Positions 1 to 7,825 of a stretch of 37,871 nucleotides of DNA are shown one piece after another. The position numbers were made by a program, and so were the translations under genes. The notes beneath the pieces were generated by a model that made no database searches, had not been told where the DNA came from, and saw only the letters and a list, made by a program, of their open reading frames with translations. Within the stretch, counting starts at the first letter, position 1. Each line of letters opens with the position of its first letter. Origin of the DNA: Actinomycetota bacterium. Lineage in GTDB: Bacteria; Actinomycetota; Actinomycetes; Nanopelagicales; Nanopelagicaceae. The stretch spans positions 1-37,871 of the forward strand of contig CANFXM010000010.1 in NCBI GenBank assembly GCA_947451045.1. The letters run 5' to 3'.

Positions 1-1340
1 ATGGTGCTTCCCATTCCGACTTGATGCCAAGACTCAACATATGTTCGCCATAAATCCATAGCGCTGAGATTCGTCGAAGGAAGTGCTCCGCCCGCCAATG
101 TCCCAAAGCGGTTTCTAGACCATATAAATGAAAAAAGAAGAATTGAAACCGTTGAAACGAATTGGGACTTCTTCAATATCATCGTCCAGCTTGAACTCGC
201 ATGTGGAACAAGCAGATCCTCATCTTCATTTATCTCAATAGATGCTTGAGTGGTCTCTTCTTTTAGCGGCAATAATCTTTCTCGCATTTTTTCAAAAATA
301 TTACTGATTGAAAGTCTTAGTTGTGACCATCTCGGCGGAATAAATGGCGCAATCACTCGAGGAGAAACTAAACGTGTCTTTTTACGATTCTTGCGGGCCT
401 TTAAAATTATTCCAGGACGAAGGAGCAATGAGGCAACTGCAAGTAATTCATCGCTGGCATATCCCGGCAGCTTTGAAAGTAAAAATACTAATGAACGACT
501 GATTGCAGAACTCAATAATTGAAGAACAAGCCAGGGCAACATCCACCAGGATGAGTTTGCTAATAAGACATAGGCAGCATTTCTGCGATCGAGTAGCAAT
601 GGACGTTGTAGAAAGGCGCCATCAACATCGACGCTGCGGCGCTCAGTTGCTGAGGCTTGCGCGTGAAAAGCGATTGCATCGGTAGCGACAATTACAGAAT
701 GGCCAGCTACGCGAGCACGCCATCCAAAATCAACATCATCTCTAAATAAGGCAAGTTCTGAATCAAAGCCACCAAGTTCTTCGAATACATCTCTGCGAAT
801 GAGAGCACCTGCTGTACTAACTGCAAGTACATCTTTGATTCCATCGTGTTGTCCTTGGTCATATTCTGAATTTTCTAATCCAGTCCAGCGAGCGCCATTT
901 CCAGCAATGCTCACGCCAACTTCAAGTAAATGAGTTCTCTTATGCCATCCCAATAATTTAGGGCCGGCCATCACTACCTGAGGGCGTTCTTGGATTGCTG
1001 CTAAAAGTTTTTCTAATGCAGTTGACGTTGGCGCACAATCATCGTGTAACAACCACAACCATTCGCTCGCACCAGTAATAGGTGTCGGTAATTTATCTAC
1101 TGCGCTTTGAACGGCATCTCCAAAACCTAATTCGCGATCAACGCTAAGAGTTGGAATTTTGGCGCCTTTGAGTAATTTTGATGAAGAATCTATTGACCCC
1201 GTATCAACTGCAATGAGTTGATCAACGCTTCGGGTTTGCGATGCAATTGATGCAACAACTTCAGGTAGCCATACAGCCCCGTCATGAACGACAAGAATTG
1301 CAGTAACGCGATGGGAATCAATCGCGGCTTTATCAGCCAT
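1..1340 (-). CDS. GT2 family glycosyltransferase with C-terminal membrane region (3' end outside window)
   Basis: The minus-strand frame opens with ATG at 1340 and stays open to base 1, giving 446 residues. The N-terminal part is a GT-A fold glycosyltransferase: a nucleotide-sugar strand (TAILVVHDGA), an HDD motif near residue 95 in the DxD position, and a later FRDDVDFGWR motif typical of GT2 rhamnosyl/galactosyl-type enzymes. After about residue 240 there are hydrophobic segments, and the visible end resembles the start of the multi-spanning region of long (about 1000-residue) actinobacterial GT2 proteins. It probably adds sugars to a cell-envelope polymer at the membrane; donor and acceptor cannot be told. 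It lies 26 bases downstream of whiB on the same strand and may be co-transcribed with it. I see no Shine-Dalgarno before the ATG, but a small hairpin lies just upstream. Confidence 0.85.
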   Translation of the reverse strand, partial: MADKAAIDSHRVTAILVVHDGAVWLPEVVASIASQTRSVDQLIAVDTGSIDSSSKLLKGAKIPTLSVDRELGFGDAVQSAVDKLPTPITGASEWLWLLHDDCAPTSTALEKLLAAIQERPQVVMAGPKLLGWHKRTHLLEVGVSIAGNGARWTGLENSEYDQGQHDGIKDVLAVSTAGALIRRDVFEELGGFDSELALFRDDVDFGWRARVAGHSVIVATDAIAFHAQASATERRSVDVDGAFLQRPLLLDRRNAAYVLLANSSWWMLPWLVLQLLSSAISRSLVFLLSKLPGYASDELLAVASLLLRPGIILKARKNRKKTRLVSPRVIAPFIPPRWSQLRLSISNIFEKMRERLLPLKEETTQASIEINEDEDLLVPHASSSWTMILKKSQFVSTVSILLFSFIWSRNRFGTLAGGALPSTNLSAMDLWRTYVESWHQVGMGST

Positions 1341-1346
1341 AATCTT

Positions 1347-1361
1347 TAGCCGTCTCGGCTA
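1347..1361 (-). repeat. perfect inverted repeat between whiB and the glycosyltransferase gene
   Basis: TAGCCG-AGA-CGGCTA on the minus strand forms a 6-bp stem with a 3-base loop, starting a few bases after the whiB stop and ending 6 bases before the glycosyltransferase ATG. No T-run follows, so it is not a standard intrinsic terminator. It could be an RNA processing or translation-control hairpin in the whiB transcript, or chance. Confidence 0.4.
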
Positions 1362-1366
1362 GAAAC

Positions 1367-1666
1367 CTATGCTGAACGGCGCTTTAGGCGACGACGTTCG
1401 CGTTCAGAGAGTCCACCCCAAATTCCAAAGCGTTCATCATGTGCAAGTGCATATTCCAAACATTCAGAACGAACATCGCAAGAAAGGCATACGCGCTTTG
1501 CTTCGCGAGTTGAGCCACCCTTCTCGGGAAAAAATGCCTCAGGATCTGTCTGAGCACAGAGAGCGCGTTCTTGCCATGAAAGCTCAATGCTTTCACCGTT
1601 CTCTAATTTGATTGTTGGACCGCTAGTGATACCAGCTTGGGGATTAGCTTCAGGTCGGATCGGCAT
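1367..1666 (-). CDS. whiB: WhiB-family [4Fe-4S] transcriptional regulator (WhiB2/WhmD type)
   Basis: A 99-residue Wbl protein. Four cysteines at 37, 60, 63 and 69 (C-X22-C-X2-C-X5-C) would bind a [4Fe-4S] cluster. The G-[IV]-W-G-G turn is at 81-85 and is followed by a basic tail (RERRRLKRR) that contacts DNA in this family. The form resembles WhmD/WhiB2, which is tied to septation and cell division in actinomycetes; this subgroup assignment comes from the motif spacing and the sugar nucleotidyltransferase neighbour (compare Rv3260c and Rv3264c in M. tuberculosis). The ATG is preceded by AAGGAG at a normal distance, so the start is secure. It has its own consensus-like promoter in the gap upstream, and the glycosyltransferase gene follows. 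Confidence 0.93.
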   Translation of the reverse strand: MPIRPEANPQAGITSGPTIKLENGESIELSWQERALCAQTDPEAFFPEKGGSTREAKRVCLSCDVRSECLEYALAHDERFGIWGGLSERERRRLKRRSA

Positions 1667-1726
1667 TGCGATTCTCCTTGTCAGCTTTGGGCTCCCTCCC
1701 TGTTGGAGAAAACCTTCTAGAGGTGA

Positions 1727-1755
1727 ATTACACGCTTGTAACTCCCGTGTGTCAA
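1727..1755 (-). promoter_or_regulatory. whiB promoter: TTGACA-N17-TGTAAT
   Basis: Reading the minus strand, TTGACA (1755-1750) is followed by exactly 17 bases and TGTAAT (1732-1727), the closest match to a housekeeping sigma promoter in the window. The predicted transcript start is near 1720, leaving a leader of about 50 nt that contains the AAGGAG Shine-Dalgarno. An inverted repeat overlaps the -10 element (separate entry). Confidence 0.7.
1728..1750. promoter_or_regulatory. nested inverted repeats over the whiB -10 element (possible operator)
   Basis: TTACA-N4-TGTAA occupies 1728-1741 and overlaps the -10 hexamer. A second pair, ACACG (1730-1734) and CGTGT (1746-1750), is centred on nearly the same point. 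Such symmetry inside a promoter could be a binding site for a dimeric regulator; autoregulation by WhiB or control by another factor is speculation. Confidence 0.4.
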
Positions 1756-1803
1756 GTCGTTGGGGGAAATCTTTTCAAAAACCCACGCTCAGTTTCAAGG
1801 AAA

Positions 1804-2811
1804 TTAGAGATTTAGCGAAGTTACTTCATTATTTTCGCAGTAACTCCCAGAAATTTGAGAATTTGCTTCAATTTTTGTACCAGCGGCAATAAAAGAATTA
1901 GAAATCTTTGAACCCGCTCCAATGTAAACGCTATCGCCCAGAATCGAGGCATCTATCGCCACACCTGCCTCGATTATGGAGCCAGAACCAATTGCAGTAC
2001 CACCTGTGACGAGGGCAGATGGATCAACTTTTGCTCCATACATGACTAAAGCCCCAGAGGAATGTGACGCGAGTTCTACATTCCGTAATGCAAGTGGATC
2101 AGCAATTCCATTTACTAGGTCTCTCGAACCTTTGAGAAGTGCTTTAGGTGTACCTATATCCAACCAATAACTCTGATCTAAGTAACCAAAAACTTTTTTG
2201 TTATTTTCAATGAGCTTTGGGAACGTTTCGCGTTCGACGCTTACAACCGTGTTGGCAGCAATCGAATCAATGACACTTGGATTAAAAACATAACAGCCTG
2301 CATTGATTGTATCTGTGGGTGGGTTTTCCATTTTTTCAAGAAATGCTGTGACTCTCATGTTTGAATCGGTAGGTACGCATCCATATGCACGTGCATCCTC
2401 AACGCGTGTCAAATGTAAAGTTACATCGGCACCATTTTTTTCGTGGAAATTTATTTGATCGCGTAAGTTGTGCGAACTTAAGACATCTCCATTAAAAATC
2501 ACAATAGATTCATCTCTGCCAAGTAAATCTGCTGCATTTCGGATGGCTCCACCGGTTCCAAGCGGTTCCTTTTCAACTGCATATAAAAGTTTCATTCCAA
2601 AGGCTGAGCCATCGCCGAAATACGGAATAAATACTTCAGATAAATAAGATGTTGCAAGTACTACGGTAGTAATACCTGCATTCTTTGCCATCGCTAATTG
2701 ATGTTGAGTCACCGGTAAACCAGCCACGGGTAACATCGGTTTGGGGGTATGGCGAGTAAGTGGCATCAAGCGAGTGCCAAATCCACCAACGAGCAAAATT
2801 CCTACTGCCAT
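1804..2811 (-). CDS. sugar-1-phosphate nucleotidyltransferase (mannose-1-phosphate guanylyltransferase-like)
   Basis: A 335-residue enzyme that should make an NDP-sugar from NTP and a sugar-1-phosphate. The N-terminal domain carries the pyrophosphorylase signature GGFGTRL...PKPMLPV at residues 9-28, followed by EKEPLGTGGA (substrate loop) and FNGDV (metal/nucleotide site). From about residue 245 the chain shows isoleucine- and glycine-rich hexapeptide periodicity (AIGSGSIIEAGV, YIGAGSKI) of a left-handed beta-helix. This two-domain form matches the actinobacterial ManB/ManC-like protein (Rv3264c), so GDP-mannose is the likely product, but glucose-1-P thymidylyltransferase-like enzymes share the motifs. 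The ATG is 2 bases after the dapC stop, indicating co-transcription with dapC and the ferredoxin. Product nucleotide and sugar are uncertain. Confidence 0.85.
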   Translation of the reverse strand: MAVGILLVGGFGTRLMPLTRHTPKPMLPVAGLPVTQHQLAMAKNAGITTVVLATSYLSEVFIPYFGDGSAFGMKLLYAVEKEPLGTGGAIRNAADLLGRDESIVIFNGDVLSSHNLRDQINFHEKNGADVTLHLTRVEDARAYGCVPTDSNMRVTAFLEKMENPPTDTINAGCYVFNPSVIDSIAANTVVSVERETFPKLIENNKKVFGYLDQSYWLDIGTPKALLKGSRDLVNGIADPLALRNVELASHSSGALVMYGAKVDPSALVTGGTAIGSGSIIEAGVAIDASILGDSVYIGAGSKISNSFIAAGTKIEANSQISGSYCENNEVTSLNL

Positions 2812-2813
2812 TT

Positions 2814-3887
2814 TTATTTCACAGCACTTTCAATACGTTCTACCGCATCACTGATTTGGGCATCTGTTGCTGTGAGTGCAACACGAATATGGGATGCACC
2901 TTTGGCGCCATAAAAACTGCCTGGTGTTGCCAAAATTCCTAATTCTGCGAGCCAAGCAACGCTCGTCCAGGCATCCTCGTTTCGAGTGCACCATATATAT
3001 AAACCCGCATTGGAATACTCAATAGTAAAACCAGCTCTTTGCAATGCTGGTGCAAGAAGCGAGCGACGATTGTTATAGCGATCTCGTTGTTCCTGAACAT
3101 GTTTCTCATCACCTAAAGCTACGACCATTGCATTTTGAACTGGCAGTGGCACCATCATTCCTGCATGTTTGCGGAATTCTCGAATATTTGAAATCAGATT
3201 GCTATCACCGATAAGTAGTGCTCCCCGATATCCAGCCATGGATGATCGTTTTGAAAGGGAATGAACTGCCAACAAATTCTTATTATTTCCCTCAGAGATG
3301 GAGAGCAGCGAGCGCCCATGAGCCGAATCTCCAAAATCTAAATAGCATTCGTCTGAAACAAGAATTGCTTCATTTTTTCGAGACCACGCAATTGCTTCCG
3401 TAATTTCTTGATCAGTGTGTACTTGACCGGTCGGATTAGATGGCGAATTTATCCATGCAAAATCTGCTACTGGCCACGCCGACGCATCTATTGGAACGGG
3501 AATAGCTTGTGCACTTCCAATGATTGCACCGACGTTATATGTGGGGTAAGCAACCTCTGGAATCAAAACTTTCTTTGCTTCCACAATTGTGGGCAACCAT
3601 GCAACTAATTCTTTTGAGCCAATCAAAGGCAATACATCAAAATCACCCGATGCACCTAAGTGATTAATAGCCCAACTCTTAATTGCATCTCTCAGTTCCG
3701 CAGTTCCCGCAGTAACGGGATAGCGAGGCGAATTGGATGATTCACGAAATCTACTTTGAATAAATTCAGGAGTGGGATCTACTGGTGTGCCTTGCGAAAG
3801 ATCAATGATTCCAAGGGGATGTTTGCGTGCGCTCTCACCAAAAGGGGCAAGTGCATCCCATGGAAAATCAGGAAGAGAGGAACGCAA
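2814..3887 (-). CDS. dapC: N-succinyldiaminopimelate aminotransferase
   Basis: A 357-residue class-I PLP aminotransferase. Visible are NPTG at 151-154, the DECY loop with the PLP-contacting Asp179, the Schiff-base lysine K213 in HSLSKRSSMAGYR, and a C-terminal arginine in HIRVALT for the carboxylate. In the succinylase route to diaminopimelate it transaminates N-succinyl-2-amino-6-ketopimelate with glutamate; dapD for the preceding step is in this window at 21493. Adjacency to a 7Fe ferredoxin gene is the usual actinobacterial fdxC-dapC arrangement and supports DapC over other aminotransferases. The start is TTG, chosen because the LPDFPWDALAPF segment matches the family N-terminus. It begins 6 bases after the ferredoxin stop. 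Confidence 0.9.
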   Translation of the reverse strand: MRSSLPDFPWDALAPFGESARKHPLGIIDLSQGTPVDPTPEFIQSRFRESSNSPRYPVTAGTAELRDAIKSWAINHLGASGDFDVLPLIGSKELVAWLPTIVEAKKVLIPEVAYPTYNVGAIIGSAQAIPVPIDASAWPVADFAWINSPSNPTGQVHTDQEITEAIAWSRKNEAILVSDECYLDFGDSAHGRSLLSISEGNNKNLLAVHSLSKRSSMAGYRGALLIGDSNLISNIREFRKHAGMMVPLPVQNAMVVALGDEKHVQEQRDRYNNRRSLLAPALQRAGFTIEYSNAGLYIWCTRNEDAWTSVAWLAELGILATPGSFYGAKGASHIRVALTATDAQISDAVERIESAVK

Positions 3888-3893
3888 AAACTT

Positions 3894-4214
3894 TTACTCG
3901 CTCTTAGGCGGAAGCGCTACTACCCCTGCATGATCGCTATTGACTAGCCCGACCTTGGCAGCTCCACCAGGTGAACCGATTTCAACAAAAAATTCTGTGT
4001 TGACCTTTGTGAAATCTTTCCACTGTGATGGCACATCATCCTCGTAATAAATGGCCTCGACTGGGCATACTGGTTCGCAGGCGCCACAATCAACACATTC
4101 ATCAGGTTGGATATAGAGCATTCGATTGCCTTCATAAATACAGTCCACGGGGCATTCTTCGATGCAGGACTTATCTTTGACATCGACACATGGCTCGGCA
4201 ATCACATAGGTCAC
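3894..4214 (-). CDS. fdxC: 7Fe ferredoxin (3Fe-4S / 4Fe-4S)
   Basis: A 106-residue low-potential electron carrier nearly identical in form to actinobacterial FdxC/FdxA. Cysteines fall at 9, 17, 21 and 25 and again at 40, 43, 46 and 50. The second CxxCxxCxxxCP motif binds a 4Fe-4S cluster, while the first group (C9, C17, C21 with a longer gap) is the pattern for a 3Fe-4S cluster. The C-terminal extension (EDDVPSQWKDF, GSPGGAAKVG) is characteristic of this family. The start is GTG, preceded by AAAGGAG seven bases upstream, so it is well supported. It heads the operon ferredoxin-dapC-nucleotidyltransferase. Its redox partner cannot be read from the context. Confidence 0.95.
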   Translation of the reverse strand: MTYVIAEPCVDVKDKSCIEECPVDCIYEGNRMLYIQPDECVDCGACEPVCPVEAIYYEDDVPSQWKDFTKVNTEFFVEIGSPGGAAKVGLVNSDHAGVVALPPKSE

Positions 4215-4251
4215 GGTGGGGCTCCTTTATAACTGGTACTTAACTTCCCCG

Positions 4252-4257
4252 ATTCTA
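4252..4257 (-). promoter_or_regulatory. candidate -10 element (TAGAAT) for the ferredoxin operon
   Basis: TAGAAT on the minus strand lies about 38 bases before the GTG start, giving a leader of roughly 30 nt that contains AAAGGAG. No good -35 element is visible. Confidence 0.4.
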
Positions 4258-4297
4258 ATCACAAAGTGCAAAAAGGTGCGAGATGAGGCGGGGCGAT

Positions 4298-4303
4298 TAT
4301 CGT
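4298..4303 (+). promoter_or_regulatory. -10 element TATCGT, 6 bases before the GNAT gene ATG (leaderless)
   Basis: TANNNT-N6-ATG with no Shine-Dalgarno; transcription would start at or next to the A of the ATG at 4310. Confidence 0.5.
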
Positions 4304-4309
4304 TAAGCC

Positions 4310-5260
4310 ATGACACAGGCGAGTGCGATGGGATTGCAGGATCTCATCGGAAAGCGTCTGACCATCCGGCTTCACGAATCCAGTGGAGGCTATCGAGATA
4401 TCGTCGGAATACTTGCGTCGCCAACCACATTGCAACATAAAGATGGCCACATCATTACTTTTTCTCCTGATCAAATTGCAATTTACCGAGAAATAATTGC
4501 ATTGCCAGATAGCGCAGGAAAAGGTGCCCCTCTATCTATCCGAATCATTGAATTAGAAAAAATGATTAATTCCACTTGGGGCTCACTGGAAGAAGTGTGG
4601 CACGGCCAATGGCTCTTTCGGGCAAGCGGGAAATTTACTATGCGAGCCAATTCTATTGTGCCGTTGGGCACTCCCCCGTTTGGTGAACCTGATAAAACCT
4701 TAGATGAGGCAATACAAGTTGCAATCAATTTTTATAAGGAAAGAAAATTGAAACCAGTTTTCAGTATTCCTCTTCCACTTTATGAAGAATTAGATACCTA
4801 TCTTGGAGAACACGGGTGGGAGGAAAAAGTTCGAGCTCAGATTCAGGTATCAGATCTCAAACACCTTGATGTGTTAACAAGTAATGTTTTGAATGTGAGC
4901 GCTGCATGCACTCCAGAATGGCTGGAAGTGCAAAATGATCAACCGCTGTTATCGATGATGGAAAAAACTCGCGCCCTTTATTATTCACTGACAATAAATA
5001 ATGTAGCCGTTGCTGTTGCCAGAGCTGGTCTTAGTGATCAATGGGCAGTCATTACCCGTTTTTTTGTAAAACCAGAATTTCGCGAACAAAAATTGGGGCA
5101 AGAATTTATGTCATTAATGATCAATGATCTGCTTTCACAAGGGGCTACAAAAGCAGCATTACAAGTAGATGGCGCCAATAACGCAGCCTTGGCGCTTTAT
5201 GCCAAACTAGGGTTTAGAAAACATCATGAATATAGCTACAGAATTTACGTTGGAGCGTAA
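4310..5260 (+). CDS. GNAT acetyltransferase with N-terminal SH3-like domain
   Basis: A 316-residue protein. Residues about 8-60 (GLQDLIGKRLTIRLH, then a DIVGILAS strand and FSPDQIAIYRE) look like the small SH3-like beta domain found before GNAT domains in actinobacterial proteins of the Rv0428c type. The C-terminal 100 residues form a GNAT acyltransferase: FFVKPEFREQKLGQEFM is a divergent acetyl-CoA loop (usual Q/RxxGxG/A), followed by ALQVDGANNAALALYAKLGFRKHHEYSYR, the standard motif-B region. It should transfer an acetyl group from acetyl-CoA to an amine or protein lysine; the substrate is unknown. It is divergent from the ferredoxin gene and followed by cysS 4 bases later, probably one transcript. 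The ATG at 4310 is chosen over 4328 because of the TANNNT spacing. Confidence 0.8.
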   Translation: MTQASAMGLQDLIGKRLTIRLHESSGGYRDIVGILASPTTLQHKDGHIITFSPDQIAIYREIIALPDSAGKGAPLSIRIIELEKMINSTWGSLEEVWHGQWLFRASGKFTMRANSIVPLGTPPFGEPDKTLDEAIQVAINFYKERKLKPVFSIPLPLYEELDTYLGEHGWEEKVRAQIQVSDLKHLDVLTSNVLNVSAACTPEWLEVQNDQPLLSMMEKTRALYYSLTINNVAVAVARAGLSDQWAVITRFFVKPEFREQKLGQEFMSLMINDLLSQGATKAALQVDGANNAALALYAKLGFRKHHEYSYRIYVGA

Positions 5261-5264
5261 GTCG

Positions 5265-6626
5265 ATGCCATTTGCTATGTATGACACTGCCAGCAGGGAA
5301 GTTAAAACAATTGGTGCTGGAAAAAAGCACATAACAATTTATTGCTGCGGTCCAACGGTATATCGAGATGCTCACGTAGGAAATCTTCGAACTTTCCTAT
5401 TATCGGATCTAATCCAACGCACAATAAAACTAACAGGTGTGAGTGTTGCGTTAGTTCAAAATATTACAGATGTTGGTCATATGGCAGAGGATGCAAGTGA
5501 CAAAATACTCAATCAGGCAAAGCGAGAGAACAGAGATCCTTTTGAATTAGCGAGGCAATACGAGGCAAAATTTCATAAAGATTTAAATCTTCTCAATATT
5601 GAGCCTGCCCAGTTATATCCGCGAGCAAGTGAAACCATCGAATTAATGCAAACAATGATTAGCCAGCTGATTGAAAATAAGAATGCCTACATCGGTTCTG
5701 ATTCGACAGTCTATTTTTCAGCACAATCCTTTCAAAGTTATGGGGCAATTAGTGGTAATAAATTAGATTCGCTCCAACCTGGCCATCGCTATGAATTCAT
5801 TGATGAAGGCGGCAAACGTTTTCATGCCGATTGGGCGCTTTGGAAGAATGCAGGTTCTCGCACCGAAATGATTTGGGATTCGCCTTGGGGGCCAGGATTT
5901 CCGGGGTGGCATATTGAATGTTCTGCAATGTCACTTCATTATTTAGATAACCATATAGATCTACATGTCGGTGGGATTGACCTGCGATTTCCTCACCACG
6001 AAAATGAACGGGCTCAATCAAATTCAATAACTAATACAGAGTCTGTATCTCACTGGGTTCATGGCGAACACCTTTTATTTGAAGGTCGCAAGATGTCCAA
6101 GAGTTCAGAAAATGTGCTCCTACTGAGTGACATTATCGAAAAGGGAATTGACCCTTTAGCGCTTCGTTTAGTTTTTCTAGAAAATAGATATCGCTCGCAA
6201 ATGGATCTGACTTGGGATTCGCTTTATTCAGCAAATACAACTTTGAAAAGATGGAGAAAGAAATTACAAGAATGGGGTACAAGCCAAATATCCAAGAGCG
6301 ACGATGAATTTGTAAGCGCCCTTATGAACGATCTGGATACTCCTCGAGCAATTCAGAGATTACGTCTTATTGAAAAAGACCCCTCAATTACGAATGAAAT
6401 GAAGAGAGCTATATTTGTATTTAGTGATCAAATATTTGCACTGGACCTTATTCAAGAAGAAATTGTGCGAGAGATGCCCCTTCATATTGAAAAACTTCTC
6501 AAGGAGCGCGAAATGGCGCGGGCAGAGAAGAACTGGTCTCGAAGCGATGTACTGCGAGATGAGCTCGAGAAAGAAGGATTACTCGTGAGAGATACAGGCA
6601 ATGGTCAAGAATGGGATTTCATCTAA
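5265..6626 (+). CDS. cysS: cysteinyl-tRNA synthetase
   Basis: A 453-residue class-I synthetase that charges tRNA-Cys. Zinc/cysteine-binding residues are all present: C28 in YCCGPTVY, C219 in HIECSAMS, and H244-E248 in HHENE. The HIGH box reads HVGN at 37-40 and KMSKS is at 276-280. The C-terminal helical region ends with RAEKNWSRSDVLRDELEKEG and a DTGNGQEW tail, the normal CysS ending. MshC, the related cysteine:GlcN-inositol ligase of mycothiol synthesis, usually lacks that tail, so CysS is preferred even though mshB lies next door. The ATG at 5265 has GGAG nine bases upstream and matches the family N-terminus; an earlier ATG at 5226 inside the acetyltransferase gene is rejected. Its stop codon overlaps the stop of the opposing membrane gene. 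Confidence 0.92.
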   Translation: MPFAMYDTASREVKTIGAGKKHITIYCCGPTVYRDAHVGNLRTFLLSDLIQRTIKLTGVSVALVQNITDVGHMAEDASDKILNQAKRENRDPFELARQYEAKFHKDLNLLNIEPAQLYPRASETIELMQTMISQLIENKNAYIGSDSTVYFSAQSFQSYGAISGNKLDSLQPGHRYEFIDEGGKRFHADWALWKNAGSRTEMIWDSPWGPGFPGWHIECSAMSLHYLDNHIDLHVGGIDLRFPHHENERAQSNSITNTESVSHWVHGEHLLFEGRKMSKSSENVLLLSDIIEKGIDPLALRLVFLENRYRSQMDLTWDSLYSANTTLKRWRKKLQEWGTSQISKSDDEFVSALMNDLDTPRAIQRLRLIEKDPSITNEMKRAIFVFSDQIFALDLIQEEIVREMPLHIEKLLKEREMARAEKNWSRSDVLRDELEKEGLLVRDTGNGQEWDFI

Positions 6627-6934
6627 ATTGGAAGTGCAACTACCCCGATAATTGTTAGGAATCCAAAATTAATCAAAGCGTTGCCTAGTACATTTCCTTG
6701 GATCAAAATCTCATTACTTATACCTGGTGTGCCAGCGCGCATAATAATTAGAAGCCAAGCTAGTCCAGCCAATGCTTTGAGATATCTTTTTCCCCACATT
6801 CGCCCTATTGCCCAAATACCAACCACTGATGAAATAAGAGCAAAAATAAAGCCCACCGGTGCGAGTACTAGATGCAAAAAGATTGAACCAATTCCAAGAG
6901 CTACACCGATAAATATCGAGTAGAAAATCTTCAT
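6623..6934 (-). CDS. small membrane protein downstream of mshB (Rv1171-like)
   Basis: A 103-residue protein with about four hydrophobic stretches (approximately 4-22, 24-43, 53-66 and 84-101), hence a small integral membrane protein. No catalytic motif is visible. A short membrane protein directly after mshB is also found in mycobacteria (Rv1171) and Streptomyces (a DUF6113-type protein, from memory), which suggests a conserved but unknown link with mshB. The ATG follows the mshB TAA with no gap, so translation is probably coupled. The TAG stop overlaps the cysS TAA in the tetranucleotide CTAA. Confidence 0.75.
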   Translation of the reverse strand: MKIFYSIFIGVALGIGSIFLHLVLAPVGFIFALISSVVGIWAIGRMWGKRYLKALAGLAWLLIIMRAGTPGISNEILIQGNVLGNALINFGFLTIIGVVALPI

Positions 6935-7804
6935 TTACAAAATCACTCCTGCAAATAAATCTGACTCACGGCCATTGACGTCAAATGGTGAACTTTTTTG
7001 CCCCTTTACTAGCGTGTAATACTCGTCTCCCCATATTTGCATTCCGAGGTTATTTGAAAGTGCAAAAAATGGTCCGTCCAAGGAAATTTGAGTCTCATGT
7101 GCTTTCATCGCATTCATTTTATTATCCACATACTTACTACCATCAATCAAAGTGGTGACAAAAGAATCATCTTTTGCAAAAGGTAAGTCATCGGCACTTT
7201 CAGCTCCAAAGAAATCTGAGCCGAGTTCCTTCATTTTTGCAATTCCTTCTGCGATTACAGATTTAGGCATGGTATTCCAGTATATTTTTTGAACGTTCCA
7301 CTGATCAGCTAATTCAACAGCTCGCATTGCTACACGGTGGGCTTGAATATGATCTGGGTGGCCATACCCACCAATTTCATCATAAGTAATTACTACATGT
7401 GGTTTTACTTCGTGAATTATTTTTACCAAAATTTGTGCAGCACTATCTAAATCTGCTTGCCAGAATACATCTGGTCGATTATTTGGATCCGTTCCCATCA
7501 TTCCACTATCTCTAAAAGATTTATCTGGTGCACCCAAGAATCGGTAATCACTAATTCCAAGTGAAGACATTGCATTTGCTAATTCAGTTTCGCGATGTTT
7601 TCCAAGTTGATCACTAATTCGACTTGCCAGATGAGAAAGACCAGGAACCAGTACTTCGCCTTCTTCTCCTCGCGTACAGGTTACAAGCGTAACTTGCGCA
7701 CCAAGTGCAGAATAAAGAGCCATCGTTGCCCCATTATTAATTGTTTCATCATCGGGATGAGCATGAACCAGCAATAAGCGATAACCAGCATACGAATCGA
7801 ACAT
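6935..7804 (-). CDS. mshB: N-acetyl-1-D-myo-inosityl-2-amino-2-deoxy-alpha-D-glucopyranoside deacetylase (mycothiol biosynthesis)
   Basis: A 289-residue zinc deacetylase of the PIG-L/LmbE family that removes acetate from GlcNAc-inositol, the second step unique to mycothiol synthesis. The zinc ligands are visible as H16 and D19 in HAHPDDE and H149 in GYGHPDH. RGEEGE (45-50), RDSGMMGTD (98-106) and VITYDEIGGYGHPDH are MshB-specific; the mycothiol S-conjugate amidase Mca is a close paralogue but differs in these segments. A purine-rich AAGGGAAG lies before the ATG. It sits 21 bases after moeZ and directly before the small membrane gene. Its presence implies that the organism makes mycothiol; mshA, mshC and mshD are not in the window. 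Confidence 0.92.
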   Translation of the reverse strand: MFDSYAGYRLLLVHAHPDDETINNGATMALYSALGAQVTLVTCTRGEEGEVLVPGLSHLASRISDQLGKHRETELANAMSSLGISDYRFLGAPDKSFRDSGMMGTDPNNRPDVFWQADLDSAAQILVKIIHEVKPHVVITYDEIGGYGHPDHIQAHRVAMRAVELADQWNVQKIYWNTMPKSVIAEGIAKMKELGSDFFGAESADDLPFAKDDSFVTTLIDGSKYVDNKMNAMKAHETQISLDGPFFALSNNLGMQIWGDEYYTLVKGQKSSPFDVNGRESDLFAGVIL

Positions 7805-7825
7805 TATTACTTCCCTTGTATCAAA

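Noticed and set aside
1347-1361. Intrinsic terminator after whiB
   Set aside because: The hairpin has no T-run on the minus strand and is only 15 bp long, so it is listed as a repeat instead.
5226-5264. ATG start for cysS at 5226
   Set aside because: Inside the acetyltransferase gene without a ribosome-binding site; the ATG at 5265 has GGAG and puts the zinc cysteine at residue 28 as in E. coli CysS.
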